A stretch of 64,000 bases of DNA from Pseudomonas paralactis (GCF_001439735.1 NZ_JYLN01000004.1:496001-560000); one strand, 5' to 3'; positions 1-9,364 are shown, numbered from the stretch's first letter. The notes: a model not told the origin generated them from the letters alone. Made by a program: numbers and translations.

Positions 1-962
1 TGCCGTCGCGGGTGGTGGAAAACCTGTTCTGGTTTGGCCGTTATTGCGAACGCTGTGATGACAGTGCGCGCTGGCTGCGCGTCGTGCTGGCGCGCTATGT
101 CGACGGCGATGATCCGTTGGCATTGCAGGCGGCGGTCGAGCTGGGTGAAAGCCTGCATCTGTTGCCGGAGGAGGGCGAGTTGCCGGAGCGTCTGCTTGCG
201 GCCTTGCTCGGCGATGACTGGCCCTCCAGCCTGCGCGCCAATTTGCAGCGCTTGCAGTGGGCCGCGTCCCAGGTGCGCGGCAAGCTGTCTCGGGAAAACT
301 GGCAGGCCCTGGTAGAGCTGCAACGCGAAGCCATGGAACTGGAAAGCCAAACCCCGGACTTTGGCGAGCTGCTGGATTTTCTCAATCGCTTGGTAATGTC
401 TTTAGCGGCGCTGTCCGGGTTTGCCCTGGATGATATGACCCGCGATGAAGGCTGGCGCTTTTTGATGATGGGCCGGCGCATTGAGCGTCTGCAATTTCTC
501 AGTACCAGCCTGGCCGCGTTCCTGCGTGGCGTGGCGGTGTTCGATCAGGCGGGGCTGGAGTGGTTGCTGGAGCTGGGCAACAGCAGCATCACCTATCGCT
601 CGCGCTACCTGGCGGTGCCGCAACTGATTCCGGTGCTCGACCTGTTGTTGCTCGATGAGCAGAACCCCCACGCGGTGTTGTTTCAGCTCAAGTTGGTGAG
701 CCGCACCGTGCGTCGCCTCAATGATGATTTTGGTGTGCCTCGGGAAACCGGCCTGGCGCCGTTGGTGGAGCGCCTGGGGCGCTTCGACCTGGGGTGCCTT
801 GAGAACCCGCTGTTTGGCGAGCCCGGCGTACGTGCCGCGCTGGATGGCCTGGCCGACCTGCTGCAAGCGGTCGCCGATGAGAGCGGGCAAGTGTCGGACC
901 GCCTGGCGCTGCGCCATTTTGCCCATGTAGATGATGTCAGCCAGCAAACGGTGTCGGTGTGA
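1..962 (+). CDS. Alpha-E domain protein, 5'-truncated (ATP-grasp/alpha-E system)
   Basis: The reading frame is open from the first base, so the gene starts upstream of the window or at the very edge. The visible part begins PSRVVENLFWFGRYCER, which matches the conserved opening of alpha-E (DUF403) domains, all-helical partners of circularly permuted ATP-grasp enzymes. It may be the C-terminal part of a longer ATP-grasp/alpha-E fusion, as is common in Pseudomonas. These proteins are predicted to form peptide (amide) bonds in an uncharacterised peptide-modification system. The stop codon overlaps the ATG of the following transglutaminase-like gene (TGATG), so the two are probably translationally coupled. 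The family assignment is secure. The substrate is unknown. Confidence 0.85.
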   Translation, partial: PSRVVENLFWFGRYCERCDDSARWLRVVLARYVDGDDPLALQAAVELGESLHLLPEEGELPERLLAALLGDDWPSSLRANLQRLQWAASQVRGKLSRENWQALVELQREAMELESQTPDFGELLDFLNRLVMSLAALSGFALDDMTRDEGWRFLMMGRRIERLQFLSTSLAAFLRGVAVFDQAGLEWLLELGNSSITYRSRYLAVPQLIPVLDLLLLDEQNPHAVLFQLKLVSRTVRRLNDDFGVPRETGLAPLVERLGRFDLGCLENPLFGEPGVRAALDGLADLLQAVADESGQVSDRLALRHFAHVDDVSQQTVSV

Positions 963-1852
963 TGAGTGCGCGCTATCAGATTTTTCACGATACCCATTAC
1001 CACTACGACAGCCCGGTGTCTCTGGCCCAGCAGTTGGCGCATTTGTGGCCACGGCCGTGTGCGTGGCAGCGTTGCACCTGGCAAACCCTGGACATCAGCC
1101 CGCAGCCTTCTTCACGCCGCGATGAGCTGGACGTGTTCGGCAACCCGATCACGCGTCTTGCGTTCGAGCGGCCGCATGATGAGTTGCTGGTCAATGCCGG
1201 GTTGACCGTGGAAGTGCTGGCGCGTCCCGCGCTGGACCTGCGGCAATCACCCGCATGGGACAGCACCCGTGACAGCTTCACCTACAGCAGCCAGGCGCTG
1301 TCGATGGAGGTGATCGAAGCCTGCCGCTATCGCTTCGAATCGCCTTACGTGCACCTGAAAAAAACCTTTGTCGAGTTCTCGCAAAGCTGCTTCCCGCCTG
1401 GCGAGCCTTTGTTGGTCGGCGTGCAGGCATTGATGCAAAAGATTTTCAGCGAATTCACCTTCGATGCCGAAGCCACTCAGGTCGCCACGCCGCTGGTGGA
1501 GGTGCTGGAGCGCCGTCGCGGCGTGTGTCAGGACTTCGCCCACCTGATGCTCGCCTGTCTGCGCTCACGGGGCCTGGCGGCGCGCTATATCAGCGGCTAC
1601 CTGCTGACCCAGCCGCCGCCCGGCCAGCCACGGCTGATTGGCGCCGATGCGTCCCATGCGTGGGTCTCGGTGTTTTGCCCGCGGTTGGGCTGGGTGGATT
1701 TCGATCCGACCAACAATGTGCAGCCGGCACTGGAGCACATCACCCTGGCCTGGGGCCGGGATTTTTCCGATGTGTCGCCGTTGCGTGGGGTGATTCTGGG
1801 GGGAGGCAGCCATGACCCGGAGGTGCGGGTGACGGTGATGCCGCTGGAATAA
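962..1852 (+). CDS. Transglutaminase-like cysteine protease family protein
   Basis: A protein of 296 residues with an N-terminal beta-rich domain typical of bacterial transglutaminase-like proteins (starting MSARYQIFHDTHYHYD) and a C-terminal transglutaminase core. The catalytic Cys is in GVCQDFAHLML, the His in DASHAWVSVF and the Asp in WVDFDPTNN. I chose the ATG at 962 rather than the GTG three bases earlier because it forms a TGATG overlap with the upstream alpha-E gene. Families of this type are conserved neighbours of ATP-grasp/alpha-E proteins. They probably act on the peptide product as an isopeptidase or amidase, but this role is inferred from context. A REP pair follows the stop codon. 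Confidence 0.88.
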   Translation: MSARYQIFHDTHYHYDSPVSLAQQLAHLWPRPCAWQRCTWQTLDISPQPSSRRDELDVFGNPITRLAFERPHDELLVNAGLTVEVLARPALDLRQSPAWDSTRDSFTYSSQALSMEVIEACRYRFESPYVHLKKTFVEFSQSCFPPGEPLLVGVQALMQKIFSEFTFDAEATQVATPLVEVLERRRGVCQDFAHLMLACLRSRGLAARYISGYLLTQPPPGQPRLIGADASHAWVSVFCPRLGWVDFDPTNNVQPALEHITLAWGRDFSDVSPLRGVILGGGSHDPEVRVTVMPLE

Positions 1853-1873
1853 TGACTGCGGGCTGTCGATTTT

Positions 1874-1973
1874 TGTAGGAGCGAGCTTGCTCGCGAAGGA
1901 TCTTGGGGCGCCACGTTAATCCAGGCGACCCTCGTCATCGTTGACGTTCTTCGCGAGCAAGCTCGCTCCTACA
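1874..1973. repeat. REP pair (REPIN), family 1
   Basis: Two inverted copies of a palindromic unit containing AGGAGCGAGCTTGCTCGCG flank about 50 bases of unrelated sequence. The same unit recurs as pairs at 16439-16538 and 49968-50067. It lies directly downstream of the transglutaminase gene, the usual placement of such elements in fluorescent pseudomonads. Confidence 0.9.
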
Positions 1974-1980
1974 GGAATGC

Positions 1981-2163
1981 TTATTCAGCCGGGTCTTTCG
2001 GGTTTTCTGTCTCGTCAGTTGCCGCTTCACCTTCCGCATCCGGGTTCAGTGCGCCGGCTTCTTCGTCTGCAGCGGCTTTCTTGCGTTGCAGCTTTTCCTC
2101 TTTCTTCTGTTCCTTGGCCAAGTCTCTCTGACGTTTGGCGAAGGAGTAATTAGGTTTGGCCAT
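1981..2163 (-). CDS. Small, highly charged conserved hypothetical protein (60 aa)
   Basis: A 60-residue protein starting MAKPNYSFAKRQRDLAKEQK. The N-terminal half is Lys/Arg-rich and probably helical; the C-terminal half is acidic (Glu/Asp/Ala). I chose the ATG at 2163 because an AGAGG ribosome-binding site lies 6-7 bases upstream; longer readings have no such signal. I recall short proteins of this composition as a conserved hypothetical family in Pseudomonas. There is no signal peptide, membrane segment or known domain, and the function is unknown. The basic/acidic split would suit nucleic-acid or protein binding, which is speculation. Confidence 0.7.
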   Translation of the reverse strand: MAKPNYSFAKRQRDLAKEQKKEEKLQRKKAAADEEAGALNPDAEGEAATDETENPKDPAE

Positions 2164-2251
2164 GGGCGATCCTCTAGGGTCGAAGGTGAGGGTGGGCGGC
2201 GCGCAGCTGCCTTGGGTCGTCATGGTAGCAGCTTCAGGGTGCCCTTTGCTT

Positions 2252-2308
2252 TCACTTACCGCAGGCGTAGGCGGCCAGCAGGCCGTTGAACAGGTGATTG
2301 AGGTGCAT
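2252..2308 (-). CDS. Possible 18-residue small ORF
   Basis: On the minus strand an ATG at 2308 opens an 18-codon frame reading MHLNHLFNGLLAAYACGK. A GGGAG ribosome-binding-like sequence lies just upstream. The rest of the 2164-2495 gap holds only the azurin promoter region. The amphipathic composition could fit a small membrane-associated peptide or a leader peptide, but there is no comparative support and it may be chance. Confidence 0.2.
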   Translation of the reverse strand: MHLNHLFNGLLAAYACGK

Positions 2309-2412
2309 GGCATGAACTCCCGTGAGTGATGGGGCGATCATAGGCAGGGTGCGGCAGTTTGGCTGGTTGATTGTGTTGATCAGTCTGATAGCCTAAAGTT
2401 GTATACAATCTG

Positions 2413-2426
2413 TTGATGCAGATCAT
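2413..2426 (+). promoter_or_regulatory. ANR/FNR-type box upstream of azurin
   Basis: TTGATGCAGATCAT matches the FNR/ANR consensus TTGAT-N4-ATCAA at nine of its ten defined positions. It lies about 70 bases upstream of the azurin ATG. Azurin is a known ANR-regulated gene in P. aeruginosa, so oxygen-responsive control is likely here too. Confidence 0.65.
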
Positions 2427-2495
2427 AAGAACTTCAGCCTGCTTGAGGCACCCTTGTCGCAATACGCGTTTTCTAACCCTGCCTTGGAGATTCAC

Positions 2496-2942
2496 ATGTT
2501 TGCCAAACTCGTTGCTGTTTCCCTGCTGACCCTGGCGAGCGGCCAGTTGCTTGCTGCAGAGTGCAAGGTCACTGTCGACTCCACCGACCAAATGTCGTTC
2601 AACACTAAAGAAATCACCATCGACAAGAGCTGCAAGCAGTTCACCGTTGAGCTGACTCATTCGGGCAACCTGCCCAAGAACGTGATGGGCCATAACTGGG
2701 TGTTGACTACCGAAGCCAATATGCAACCAGTGGCAACCGACGGCATGGCTGCGGGGATCGACAAGGATTACCTGAAAGCCGGTGATGAGCGCATCATCGC
2801 CCACACCAAGATTATCGGTGCCGGCGAGAAAGACTCGGTGACCTTCGACGTCTCCAAGCTGAAGGCCGATGAGAAATACAGCTTCTTCTGCTCGTTCCCA
2901 GGCCACATCTCGATGATGAAAGGTGCTGTGGTTCTGAAGTAA
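2496..2942 (+). CDS. azu: Azurin, periplasmic blue copper protein
   Basis: A 148-residue precursor with a signal peptide ([20 protein letters not shown], cleaved before AECKVTVDS). The mature cupredoxin has all type-1 copper ligands: His in MGHNWVL, then Cys and His in [12 protein letters not shown], with the axial Met in the same segment. The disulfide cysteines near the mature N-terminus (ECKV and KSCKQF) are present. Azurin carries electrons in the periplasm, for example in denitrification or redox-stress responses. The ATG at 2496 was preferred over an upstream alternative because it begins the signal peptide and follows TTGGAGA. An ANR-type box lies upstream. The neighbouring nadE and pncB on the opposite strand match the order I recall in P. 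aeruginosa. Confidence 0.97.
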   Translation: MFAKLVAVSLLTLASGQLLAAECKVTVDSTDQMSFNTKEITIDKSCKQFTVELTHSGNLPKNVMGHNWVLTTEANMQPVATDGMAAGIDKDYLKAGDERIIAHTKIIGAGEKDSVTFDVSKLKADEKYSFFCSFPGHISMMKGAVVLK

Positions 2943-2958
2943 CACCGCGTTATCGTTC

Positions 2959-3041
2959 ATCGCAGGCAAGCCAGCTCCCACATTCGACCGCATTCCCATG
3001 TTGGAATACGGTCAAGTGTGGGAGCTGGCTTGCCTGCGATG
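2959..3041. repeat. REP pair, family 2
   Basis: Inverted copies of a unit containing GCAAGCCAGCTCCCAC lie between the convergent azu and nadE genes. This family is the most abundant in the window, at about ten loci. Here it could also act as a bidirectional transcription barrier. Confidence 0.9.
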
Positions 3042-3077
3042 GCGATCTGACAATCAATGCAAAACGATCGGTTCACC

Positions 3078-3905
3078 TCAAGGCGCAAACGGCATGACCC
3101 GCTTGTGCTCTGTCTTGCGATAGGTCTCGCAGATAATCCTGAACGCCTCTTCACGCACCGGCTCGCCGTGCAGGAAGGCATCAATCTCGGCATAGGTCAC
3201 GCCATGTGACGCTTCGTCCGGCTTGCCCGGCGACAGGTCTTCGAGGTCGGCGGTCGGCACCTTCTCCACCAGCGATTCCGGCGCGCCAAAGTGGCGGGCA
3301 ATGGCCCTCACTTGATGCTTCACTAGCCCGCTCAACGGCGCCAGGTCGCAAGCCCCGTCACCGAACTTGGTGTAGAAGCCCATCACCGCTTCGGCCGCAT
3401 GGTCGGTGCCGATCACCAGGCCACCGGCCGCGCCGGCAATGGTGTACTGCGCCACCATGCGCATACGCGCCTTGGTGTTGCCCAGCACGAAATCGCGGGA
3501 CACCGCCGCCTTGCCTTCAAACGCCGCCACTTCATTAGCCAGGGCCTTCACTGCCGGGCCGATGTTGACGGTGTGGCGTTCATCCGGCTCGATAAAGTCC
3601 ACCGAGGCCTGGGCGTCGTGTTCGTCAAACTGGGTTTCGTAGGGCAGGCGCACGGCGATAAAGCGGTACGCCTCATCACCGGTGCTGGCGCGCAGTTCCT
3701 GCATCGCACGTTGGGCCAACAGGCCGGCGGTCAGGGAGTCGACGCCGCCGCTGATGCCCAGCACCAGGGCCTTGAGCCCGGAATTGCGCAGGCAGTCCTG
3801 GATAAAGGTCACGCGTCGGGCAATCTCGGCTTCAAGGCTGGCCTGGTCTTTGAACGGCGCTTGGACCTTGAGCTGCTGCGCAATCTCACGCTGTACGGCT
3901 TGCAT
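3078..3905 (-). CDS. nadE: NH3-dependent NAD(+) synthetase
   Basis: A 275-residue protein that amidates nicotinic acid adenine dinucleotide to NAD in the cytoplasm, the last step of NAD synthesis. The N-type ATP pyrophosphatase P-loop is clear ([17 protein letters not shown]). The family motifs GNTKARMRM and [18 protein letters not shown] are also present. The length fits the ammonia-dependent class: there is no glutaminase (nitrilase) domain, so ammonia is used directly. It starts three bases after the pncB stop and forms a two-gene operon with it, joining the first step (nicotinate to NaMN) and the last step of the Preiss-Handler route. Confidence 0.97.
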   Translation of the reverse strand: MQAVQREIAQQLKVQAPFKDQASLEAEIARRVTFIQDCLRNSGLKALVLGISGGVDSLTAGLLAQRAMQELRASTGDEAYRFIAVRLPYETQFDEHDAQASVDFIEPDERHTVNIGPAVKALANEVAAFEGKAAVSRDFVLGNTKARMRMVAQYTIAGAAGGLVIGTDHAAEAVMGFYTKFGDGACDLAPLSGLVKHQVRAIARHFGAPESLVEKVPTADLEDLSPGKPDEASHGVTYAEIDAFLHGEPVREEAFRIICETYRKTEHKRVMPFAP

Positions 3906-3908
3906 GAT

Positions 3909-5123
3909 TCACTCCTTGCTGGAAAGGGCAGGTACTTTGAAAACGTGACGCAAATAGGCGACAAAATTCGGGTCGGTGCAATGGGTCTTGCCCGCTTCAT
4001 CGGAAATCTTGGCGACGGGTTGGCCATTGCAGGCGGTCATTTTAAGCACGATGCTCATCGGTTCCACCCCCGGAATGTCGCAGGTGAGGTTGGTGCCGAT
4101 ACCAAAGCTCACATTGATCCGACCACGCAACGCACGGAATATCTCCAATGCTTTGGGCAGCGTCAGACTGTCGGAGAACACCAGGGTCTTGCTCATCGGC
4201 TCGATGCCCAGCTTGTGGTAGTGGGCGATGGCTTTTTCCGCCCACTGAATCGGATCGCCGGAGTCGTGGCGCAGGCCATCGAACAGCTTGGCGAAGTACA
4301 AATCGAAGTCGCTGAGGAAGGCGTCGGTGGTGATGCAATCGGTCAGGGCGATACCCAGCAGCCCACGGTACTCGCGCACCCAGCAATCCAGGGCGGCGAT
4401 CTGGCTGTCGATCAGGCGCGGGCCCAGTTGCTGGTGGGCCATGATCCACTCATGGGCCATGGTGCCCAGCGGCTTCATATCGAATTCACGCGCCAGGTGC
4501 ACGTTGCTGGTGCCGACAAAGCGCCCAGGGAAGTCATGTTTGAGCACGCTGACTACTTCTTCCTGTACCCGGTACGAGAAGCGGCGGCGCGTACCGAAGT
4601 CGGCCACTTGCAGTTCCGAGAGTTCATCGCTGGAGGCATTGGCCGTCAGCCAATCGAACTTGCGGTACAACTGCTCGCGGGCCTGTTCAAGGATTACGGT
4701 CTGGTAGCGGTAGCGGTTACGCACTTCGCTGACGATGGCCAGCATCGGCACTTCAAACAGGATCACATGCAGCCAAGGCCCGCGCAGGCGGATAAATAAC
4801 TCGCCGTTCTCGATGCCGGTTTGCACATACCGCAGGTTGAAGCGAAACAGCCCGAGGAAGCGCAAAAAATCCGGCTTCATAAAGCTGATGCGTTCCAGAA
4901 AGCCCAGTTGGTCGGGGCTCAGGCTTAACTCGGCGAGGCGTTCGATCTGGTAGCGGATCTCCGCCAGGTATGGGCGCAGGTCTTCACTGTTACGGCAACG
5001 GAACTCCCATTCAACTTCCACATTGGGGTAGTTGTGCAGCACCGCCTGCATCATGGTCAGCTTGTAGAAGTCGGTGTCGAGCAGGTTCTGCACGATGCGA
5101 TCGGCAAACACACTCTCGCTCAT
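3909..5123 (-). CDS. pncB: Nicotinate phosphoribosyltransferase
   Basis: A 404-residue protein beginning [28 protein letters not shown]. The segment TDFYKLTM is the conserved N-terminal signature of bacterial Pnc[11 protein letters not shown] and GTSNVHLA contribute to the nicotinate and PRPP site, and the region around HDSGDP binds phosphate. It converts nicotinate, PRPP and ATP into nicotinate mononucleotide, salvaging the NAD ring. I chose the ATG at 5123 because family members start at this point; an in-frame extension upstream has no support. nadE follows after three bases. Confidence 0.96.
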   Translation of the reverse strand: MSESVFADRIVQNLLDTDFYKLTMMQAVLHNYPNVEVEWEFRCRNSEDLRPYLAEIRYQIERLAELSLSPDQLGFLERISFMKPDFLRFLGLFRFNLRYVQTGIENGELFIRLRGPWLHVILFEVPMLAIVSEVRNRYRYQTVILEQAREQLYRKFDWLTANASSDELSELQVADFGTRRRFSYRVQEEVVSVLKHDFPGRFVGTSNVHLAREFDMKPLGTMAHEWIMAHQQLGPRLIDSQIAALDCWVREYRGLLGIALTDCITTDAFLSDFDLYFAKLFDGLRHDSGDPIQWAEKAIAHYHKLGIEPMSKTLVFSDSLTLPKALEIFRALRGRINVSFGIGTNLTCDIPGVEPMSIVLKMTACNGQPVAKISDEAGKTHCTDPNFVAYLRHVFKVPALSSKE

Positions 5124-5246
5124 AACGGGAATCTCCAGACGGGGCGGCGATGGAGGCCGGCCTTTACGCACAATTGAGGAAGGGGGTTAGTGGCGCATAG
5201 ACCTGTGGGGGATTGCCAGTGATTTTTTCAGTAAGGCCACTGGCGC

Positions 5247-5315
5247 CATCGCAGGCAAGCCAGCTCCCACATTTGAAATGCATTCCAAACGGTGGGAGCT
5301 GGCTTGCCTGCGATG
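5247..5315. repeat. REP pair, family 2
   Basis: Inverted GCAAGCCAGCTCCCAC units with a short, about 20-base spacer. It sits just past the 3' end of the lysR-type gene and upstream of pncB, so both flanking genes are on the minus strand. Confidence 0.9.
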
Positions 5316-5330
5316 GCGATTCTCCAGGCG

Positions 5331-6221
5331 CTAAAGCACCTGCTCCATCATCCACTTCACAAATTCGCGCACCTTGGGCACTTCCGCCGAATGCTCAGGA
5401 TACGCCAGGTAGTAAGCATCCTGGCTCGGCATCGCATGTTGCCAGGGGATCACCAACTTGCCCTCGGCCAATTCCTCTTCCACCAGAAAACGCGGCAACA
5501 ACGCCACGCCGCAACCTACCTGCGCTGCCCGAATGCACATATAAAACGTGTCGAACCGCGGCCCATGGTAGCTGTGCTCGGTATGAAAGCCCTGGCTGGC
5601 GAACCATTCATGCCAGCCCTGGGGCCGCGAGGCGTTTTGCAGCAGCACCAGGTCGCTCAGTTGCGTGGGATCGGTGAAGGGCTGGGCGGGCAGGCTGTCG
5701 GGCGAACATACCGGGACAAGTTCTTCGCTGAACAGCTTCAGGCTCTCGGTGCCGGGACGCGCGCCCTGGCCGAAGTAGAAGGCCATATCAGCCTTGCCTT
5801 GCAGCAGCTCATCCGGCGCTTGCTCGTTGCACAGGTCCAGGTGGATCTGCGGGTGACGCAGGCGCCAACCCTTGAGGCGCGGCACCAGCCAGCGCGCACC
5901 GAAGGTATAGGGCGTGGACACACGCAGCACTTCAGTCTCCCCGCCGTAGGAGCGCAGGTAATGGGTAGACATCTCCACTTGGGTGAGGATCTTGCGCACT
6001 TCCACCAGGTACAGGTCGCCCGCCGGGGTCATCTGCAAGCGGCGGCGCACCCGGCGAAACAGCAGGTGCTGCAACAACTCTTCCAGCTGCGCCACCTGTT
6101 TGCTCACGGCGCTTTGCGTGAGGTTCAGCTCTTCGGCAGCGCGGGTGAAGCTCAGGTGGCGGGTAGCGGCTTCGAAGCACTGCAGAGCGGTGATTGAGGG
6201 CAAATGTCTTTTGTTCAGCAC
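5331..6221 (-). CDS. LysR-family regulator next to the ama genes
   Basis: A 296-residue LysR-type regulator. The N-terminal winged helix-turn-helix is at about residues 8-65 (ALQCFEAATRHLSFTRAAEE, then LTQSAVSKQVAQLEE). The C-terminal substrate-binding domain is GcvA-like. Translation most likely starts at the GTG at 6221, because AGAGG lies six bases upstream and the domain begins right after it. The gene is divergent from amaB across about 150 bases. LysR regulators usually control the divergent gene, so it probably senses a lysine or pipecolate catabolite and regulates amaB. The ligand is inferred from context. Confidence 0.9.
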   Translation of the reverse strand: MLNKRHLPSITALQCFEAATRHLSFTRAAEELNLTQSAVSKQVAQLEELLQHLLFRRVRRRLQMTPAGDLYLVEVRKILTQVEMSTHYLRSYGGETEVLRVSTPYTFGARWLVPRLKGWRLRHPQIHLDLCNEQAPDELLQGKADMAFYFGQGARPGTESLKLFSEELVPVCSPDSLPAQPFTDPTQLSDLVLLQNASRPQGWHEWFASQGFHTEHSYHGPRFDTFYMCIRAAQVGCGVALLPRFLVEEELAEGKLVIPWQHAMPSQDAYYLAYPEHSAEVPKVREFVKWMMEQVL

Positions 6222-6374
6222 GGCATGCCTCTTTTTGTTCTTTGCATGAATAAACGGAATGATATCTCGCCTAATCGTCGTTTGTTGGCAAGTCTTGGGC
6301 CAGCTACAAATAGGGCCAGGATCGCCGCACGTGTCGCGGCGCGAATTTTTGTACGCAGATTGAAGGAGTGACCC

Positions 6375-7865
6375 ATGGTTGCCGCATTGCTTGATCGTCT
6401 CGGGGTAAACCCGGCGCTGTACCAGGCGGGCAAACAGCCCGTGCATTCGCCGATTGATGGCAGCCGTATCGGCAGTGTGCACTGGGAAGGCGCCGCCGAG
6501 GTGGAGCAACAGGTCAGTCGTGCCGAGCACGCATTTGAGGCCTGGCGCAAAGTGCCGGCCCCGCGTCGCGGCGAGCTGGTACGCCAGTTCGGCGATGTAC
6601 TGCGCCAATACAAGGCCGACCTGGGCGAGCTGGTGTCCTGGGAAGCCGGCAAGATCACTCAGGAAGGCTTGGGTGAAGTGCAGGAAATGATCGACATCTG
6701 CGACTTCGCCGTGGGCCTGTCCCGACAGTTGTACGGCTTGACCATCGCCTCCGAACGCCCAGGCCACCATATGCGTGAAACCTGGCACCCGCTGGGCGTG
6801 GTCGGGGTGATCAGCGCCTTCAACTTTCCGGTGGCCGTATGGGCATGGAACACCGCGCTGGCATTGGTATGCGGCAACGCAGTGATCTGGAAACCCTCGG
6901 AAAAGACCCCGCTCACCGCGCTGGCCTGCCAGGCGTTGTTCGAGCGCGTACTGAACAAGTTTGACGATGCGCCCGAGTACCTGAGCCAGGTGATCATCGG
7001 CGGCCGCGACGCCGGCGCCGCGCTGGTGGACGACCCGCGCGTGGCCCTGATCAGTGCCACCGGCAGCACCCGAATGGGCCGCGAAGTGGCGCCGAAAGTT
7101 GCGGCGCGCTTCGCCCGCAGCATTCTCGAACTGGGTGGCAACAACGCGATGATCCTCGGGCCAAGCGCCGACCTGGACATGGCCGTGCGCGCCATCCTGT
7201 TCAGCGCCGTCGGCACCGCCGGCCAACGTTGCACCACGTTGCGCCGGTTGATCGCCCATGAGTCGGTCAAGGAAGACATCGTCACCCGCCTCAAGGCGGC
7301 CTATTCCAAGGTGCGCATCGGCCACCCGCTGGAAGGCAACCTGGTCGGCCCACTGATCGACAAGCAGGGCTTTGACAACATGCAGGACGCCCTGGAGCAA
7401 GCCTTGAGCGAGGGCGGCAAGGTGTTCGGCGGCAAGCGCCAACTGCAAGACACATTCCCCAACGCCTACTACGTCTCGCCGGCAATTGTGGAAATGCCCG
7501 AGCAAAGCGACGTGGTGTGTACCGAAACCTTCGCGCCGATTCTCTACGTGGTTGGCTACACCGACTTCGCCGAAGCCCTGCGCCTGAATAACGCGGTGCC
7601 ACAGGGCCTGTCGTCATGCATCTTCACCACTGACGTGCGTGAAGCCGAGCAATTCATGTCGGCGGTAGGCAGTGATTGCGGGATTGCCAACGTCAACATC
7701 GGCCCGAGCGGCGCGGAGATTGGCGGTGCCTTTGGTGGCGAGAAAGAGACCGGCGGCGGGCGAGAGTCGGGGTCGGATGCGTGGCGCGGGTATATGCGCC
7801 GCCAGACCAATACCGTGAACTACTCGCTGGAATTGCCGTTGGCCCAAGGCATTACCTTCGACTGA
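6375..7865 (+). CDS. amaB: L-aminoadipate-semialdehyde (piperideine-6-carboxylate) dehydrogenase
   Basis: A 496-residue aldehyde dehydrogenase of the ALDH7 (antiquitin-like) type. The catalytic Cys lies in GTAGQRCTTLRRL and the general-base Glu in LELGGNNAM. The NAD-binding segment is GSTRMGREVA, and PWNTALALVCGN-type core motifs occur near residues 160-175 (VWAWNTALALVCGNAVIWKPS). It oxidises 2-aminoadipate 6-semialdehyde, in equilibrium with piperideine-6-carboxylate, to 2-aminoadipate in the L-pipecolate branch of lysine catabolism. GAAGGAGTG precedes the ATG. The partner amaA lies downstream, separated by a REP pair, and a LysR regulator is divergent. The same arrangement occurs in P. putida. 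Confidence 0.93.
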   Translation: MVAALLDRLGVNPALYQAGKQPVHSPIDGSRIGSVHWEGAAEVEQQVSRAEHAFEAWRKVPAPRRGELVRQFGDVLRQYKADLGELVSWEAGKITQEGLGEVQEMIDICDFAVGLSRQLYGLTIASERPGHHMRETWHPLGVVGVISAFNFPVAVWAWNTALALVCGNAVIWKPSEKTPLTALACQALFERVLNKFDDAPEYLSQVIIGGRDAGAALVDDPRVALISATGSTRMGREVAPKVAARFARSILELGGNNAMILGPSADLDMAVRAILFSAVGTAGQRCTTLRRLIAHESVKEDIVTRLKAAYSKVRIGHPLEGNLVGPLIDKQGFDNMQDALEQALSEGGKVFGGKRQLQDTFPNAYYVSPAIVEMPEQSDVVCTETFAPILYVVGYTDFAEALRLNNAVPQGLSSCIFTTDVREAEQFMSAVGSDCGIANVNIGPSGAEIGGAFGGEKETGGGRESGSDAWRGYMRRQTNTVNYSLELPLAQGITFD

Positions 7866-7882
7866 GCCCACGCGTCGAAGTG

Positions 7883-7987
7883 AGATCAAAATGTGGGAGG
7901 GGGCTTGCTCCCGATAGCAGTGTTTCAGTCAGCAAATCTGTAGCTGACCCACCGCTATCGGGAGCAAGCCCCCTCCCACATTTGATC
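7883..7987. repeat. REP pair, family 3
   Basis: Long inverted repeat built on ATGTGGGAGGGGGCTTGCTC and its complement, extended on both sides by GATCAAA/TTTGATC. The spacer is about 35 bases. It lies between amaB and amaA. Half-units of the same family occur near 18836 and 19282. Confidence 0.88.
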
Positions 7988-8037
7988 AGATTTTCAATTC
8001 TGAAAAGTTGTTTGTTAGGTCTCATCGGAGTCTGGCA

Positions 8038-9321
8038 ATGGCACTACGCGAAACATGTTTATGGGAACGCCTCACCCCCAGCCGACCAGATCGCGCCGCG
8101 CTCAGCGGCACACTCAAGGTGGATGTGTGCGTAATCGGCGCCGGCATCACCGGTTTGTCGGCGGCCATCCATTTGCTGGAACAGGGTAAAAGCGTTGCCG
8201 TGCTGGAGGCCCATCGCACCGGCCATGGCGGATCGGGGCGTAACGTCGGCTTGGTCAATGCCGGCCTGTGGATCCCGCCGGATGAGATCGAAGCCGGGTT
8301 CGGCACGGCGATTGGCAGCCAGCTCAACCGCATGTTGGGCGCAGCGCCGGCCCTGGTGTTCAGCCTGATCGACAAATACAACATCGATTGCCAATTGCGC
8401 CGCGAGGGTACGTTGCACATGGCGCACAACGCCCGTGGCGAGGCGGATTTGCGCAGTCGTGAAGAACAATGGAAGCGCCGTGGCGCGCCGGTGGAGTTAC
8501 TCACCGGGCCGGCGTGCGAGCAAGCCACCGGTACCCGCAAAATATCCGCCGCCTTGCTCGATCGACGGGCCGGCACCCTGAACCCCATGGCCTACACCAC
8601 GGGCTTGGCCAATGCCGCCGCAACGCTGGGCGGGCAATTGTTTGACCATTCCCCGGTCACCCGGCTTGAACGCCAGGGTGCCGACTGGTCGGTGCAGACC
8701 GCTGAGGGCGCGGTGCAGGCTGCTCAGGTGGTGATCGCCTCCAACGCCTACACCGAAGGCGAATGGACAGAGTTGCGGCGCAATTTTTTCCCCGGCTATT
8801 ACTATCAGGTGGCTTCGGCGCCGCTGACCGATGATGCCGCCCGACAAATCCTGCCTGGTGGCCAGGGGTCGTGGGACACGCGCCAGGTATTGAGCAGCAT
8901 CCGTCGTGATGCCGATGGCCGCCTGTTGCTGGGCAGCCTGGGCAACGGCAACCAGAAACCCGCCTGGTTCCTCAAGGCGTGGGCCGATCGGGTGCAGCAG
9001 CACTACTTCCCGTATCTCAAATCGGTGCAGTGGGAATACACCTGGACCGGCTGCATCGCGTTTACCCCAGACCATCTGATGCGCCTGTTCGAACCTGCCC
9101 CCGGCCTGGTCGCAGTCACCGGCTATAACGGGCGCGGTGTGACCACAGGCAGCGTGGTCGGCAAGGCATTTGCCGACTACCTGTGTCACCAGAATCCCCA
9201 AGCCTTGCCGATCCCTTTTGCGCCGATGCAGCCACTGGCAGGCGCAGGTCTGCGCAGTTGCCTGTATGAAGCAGGATTCTCGCTGTACCACGCCGGGCAA
9301 TGTCTGAGGATCGTGATCTGA
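8038..9321 (+). CDS. amaA: FAD-dependent L-pipecolate oxidase
   Basis: A 427-residue DAO-family flavoprotein. The Rossmann FAD motif is near the N-terminus (VCVIGAGITGLSAAIHLLEQG), and a C-terminal flavin segment reads GLVAVTGYNGRGVTTGSVVG. The family oxidises secondary or cyclic amino acids. Next to amaB, the expected reaction is L-pipecolate to piperideine-6-carboxylate, passing electrons to the respiratory chain or oxygen. I chose the ATG at 8038 (MALRETCLWERL) because CGGAG lies upstream; a longer in-frame start at 8008 lacks one. Synteny with P. putida amaB-amaA supports the name. Confidence 0.9.
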   Translation: MALRETCLWERLTPSRPDRAALSGTLKVDVCVIGAGITGLSAAIHLLEQGKSVAVLEAHRTGHGGSGRNVGLVNAGLWIPPDEIEAGFGTAIGSQLNRMLGAAPALVFSLIDKYNIDCQLRREGTLHMAHNARGEADLRSREEQWKRRGAPVELLTGPACEQATGTRKISAALLDRRAGTLNPMAYTTGLANAAATLGGQLFDHSPVTRLERQGADWSVQTAEGAVQAAQVVIASNAYTEGEWTELRRNFFPGYYYQVASAPLTDDAARQILPGGQGSWDTRQVLSSIRRDADGRLLLGSLGNGNQKPAWFLKAWADRVQQHYFPYLKSVQWEYTWTGCIAFTPDHLMRLFEPAPGLVAVTGYNGRGVTTGSVVGKAFADYLCHQNPQALPIPFAPMQPLAGAGLRSCLYEAGFSLYHAGQCLRIVI

Positions 9322-9341
9322 TCAGCGAAATACCCCTCAAA

Positions 9342-9364
9342 AGCCTGCATTTTCTTAGCAGGCT
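9342..9364 (+). terminator. Hairpin after amaA, possible terminator
   Basis: AGCCTGC and GCAGGCT form a 7-bp stem around a nine-base A/T-rich loop, 21 bases after the amaA stop. No T-tract follows, so intrinsic termination is uncertain. Confidence 0.4.

Noticed and set aside
2362..2390. A second ANR box upstream of azurin (TTGATTGTGTTGATCA region)
   Set aside because: The half-sites do not have the four-base spacing of the consensus.
3399..4799. A 466-codon frame on the plus strand opposite nadE and pncB
   Set aside because: It is the antisense shadow of two well-recognised genes, with a His/Gln/Gly-rich composition and no domain.
6222..7505. N-terminal extension of the LysR gene across amaB
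   Set aside because: The frame is open by chance; the LysR domain begins at the GTG at 6221 with a good ribosome-binding site.
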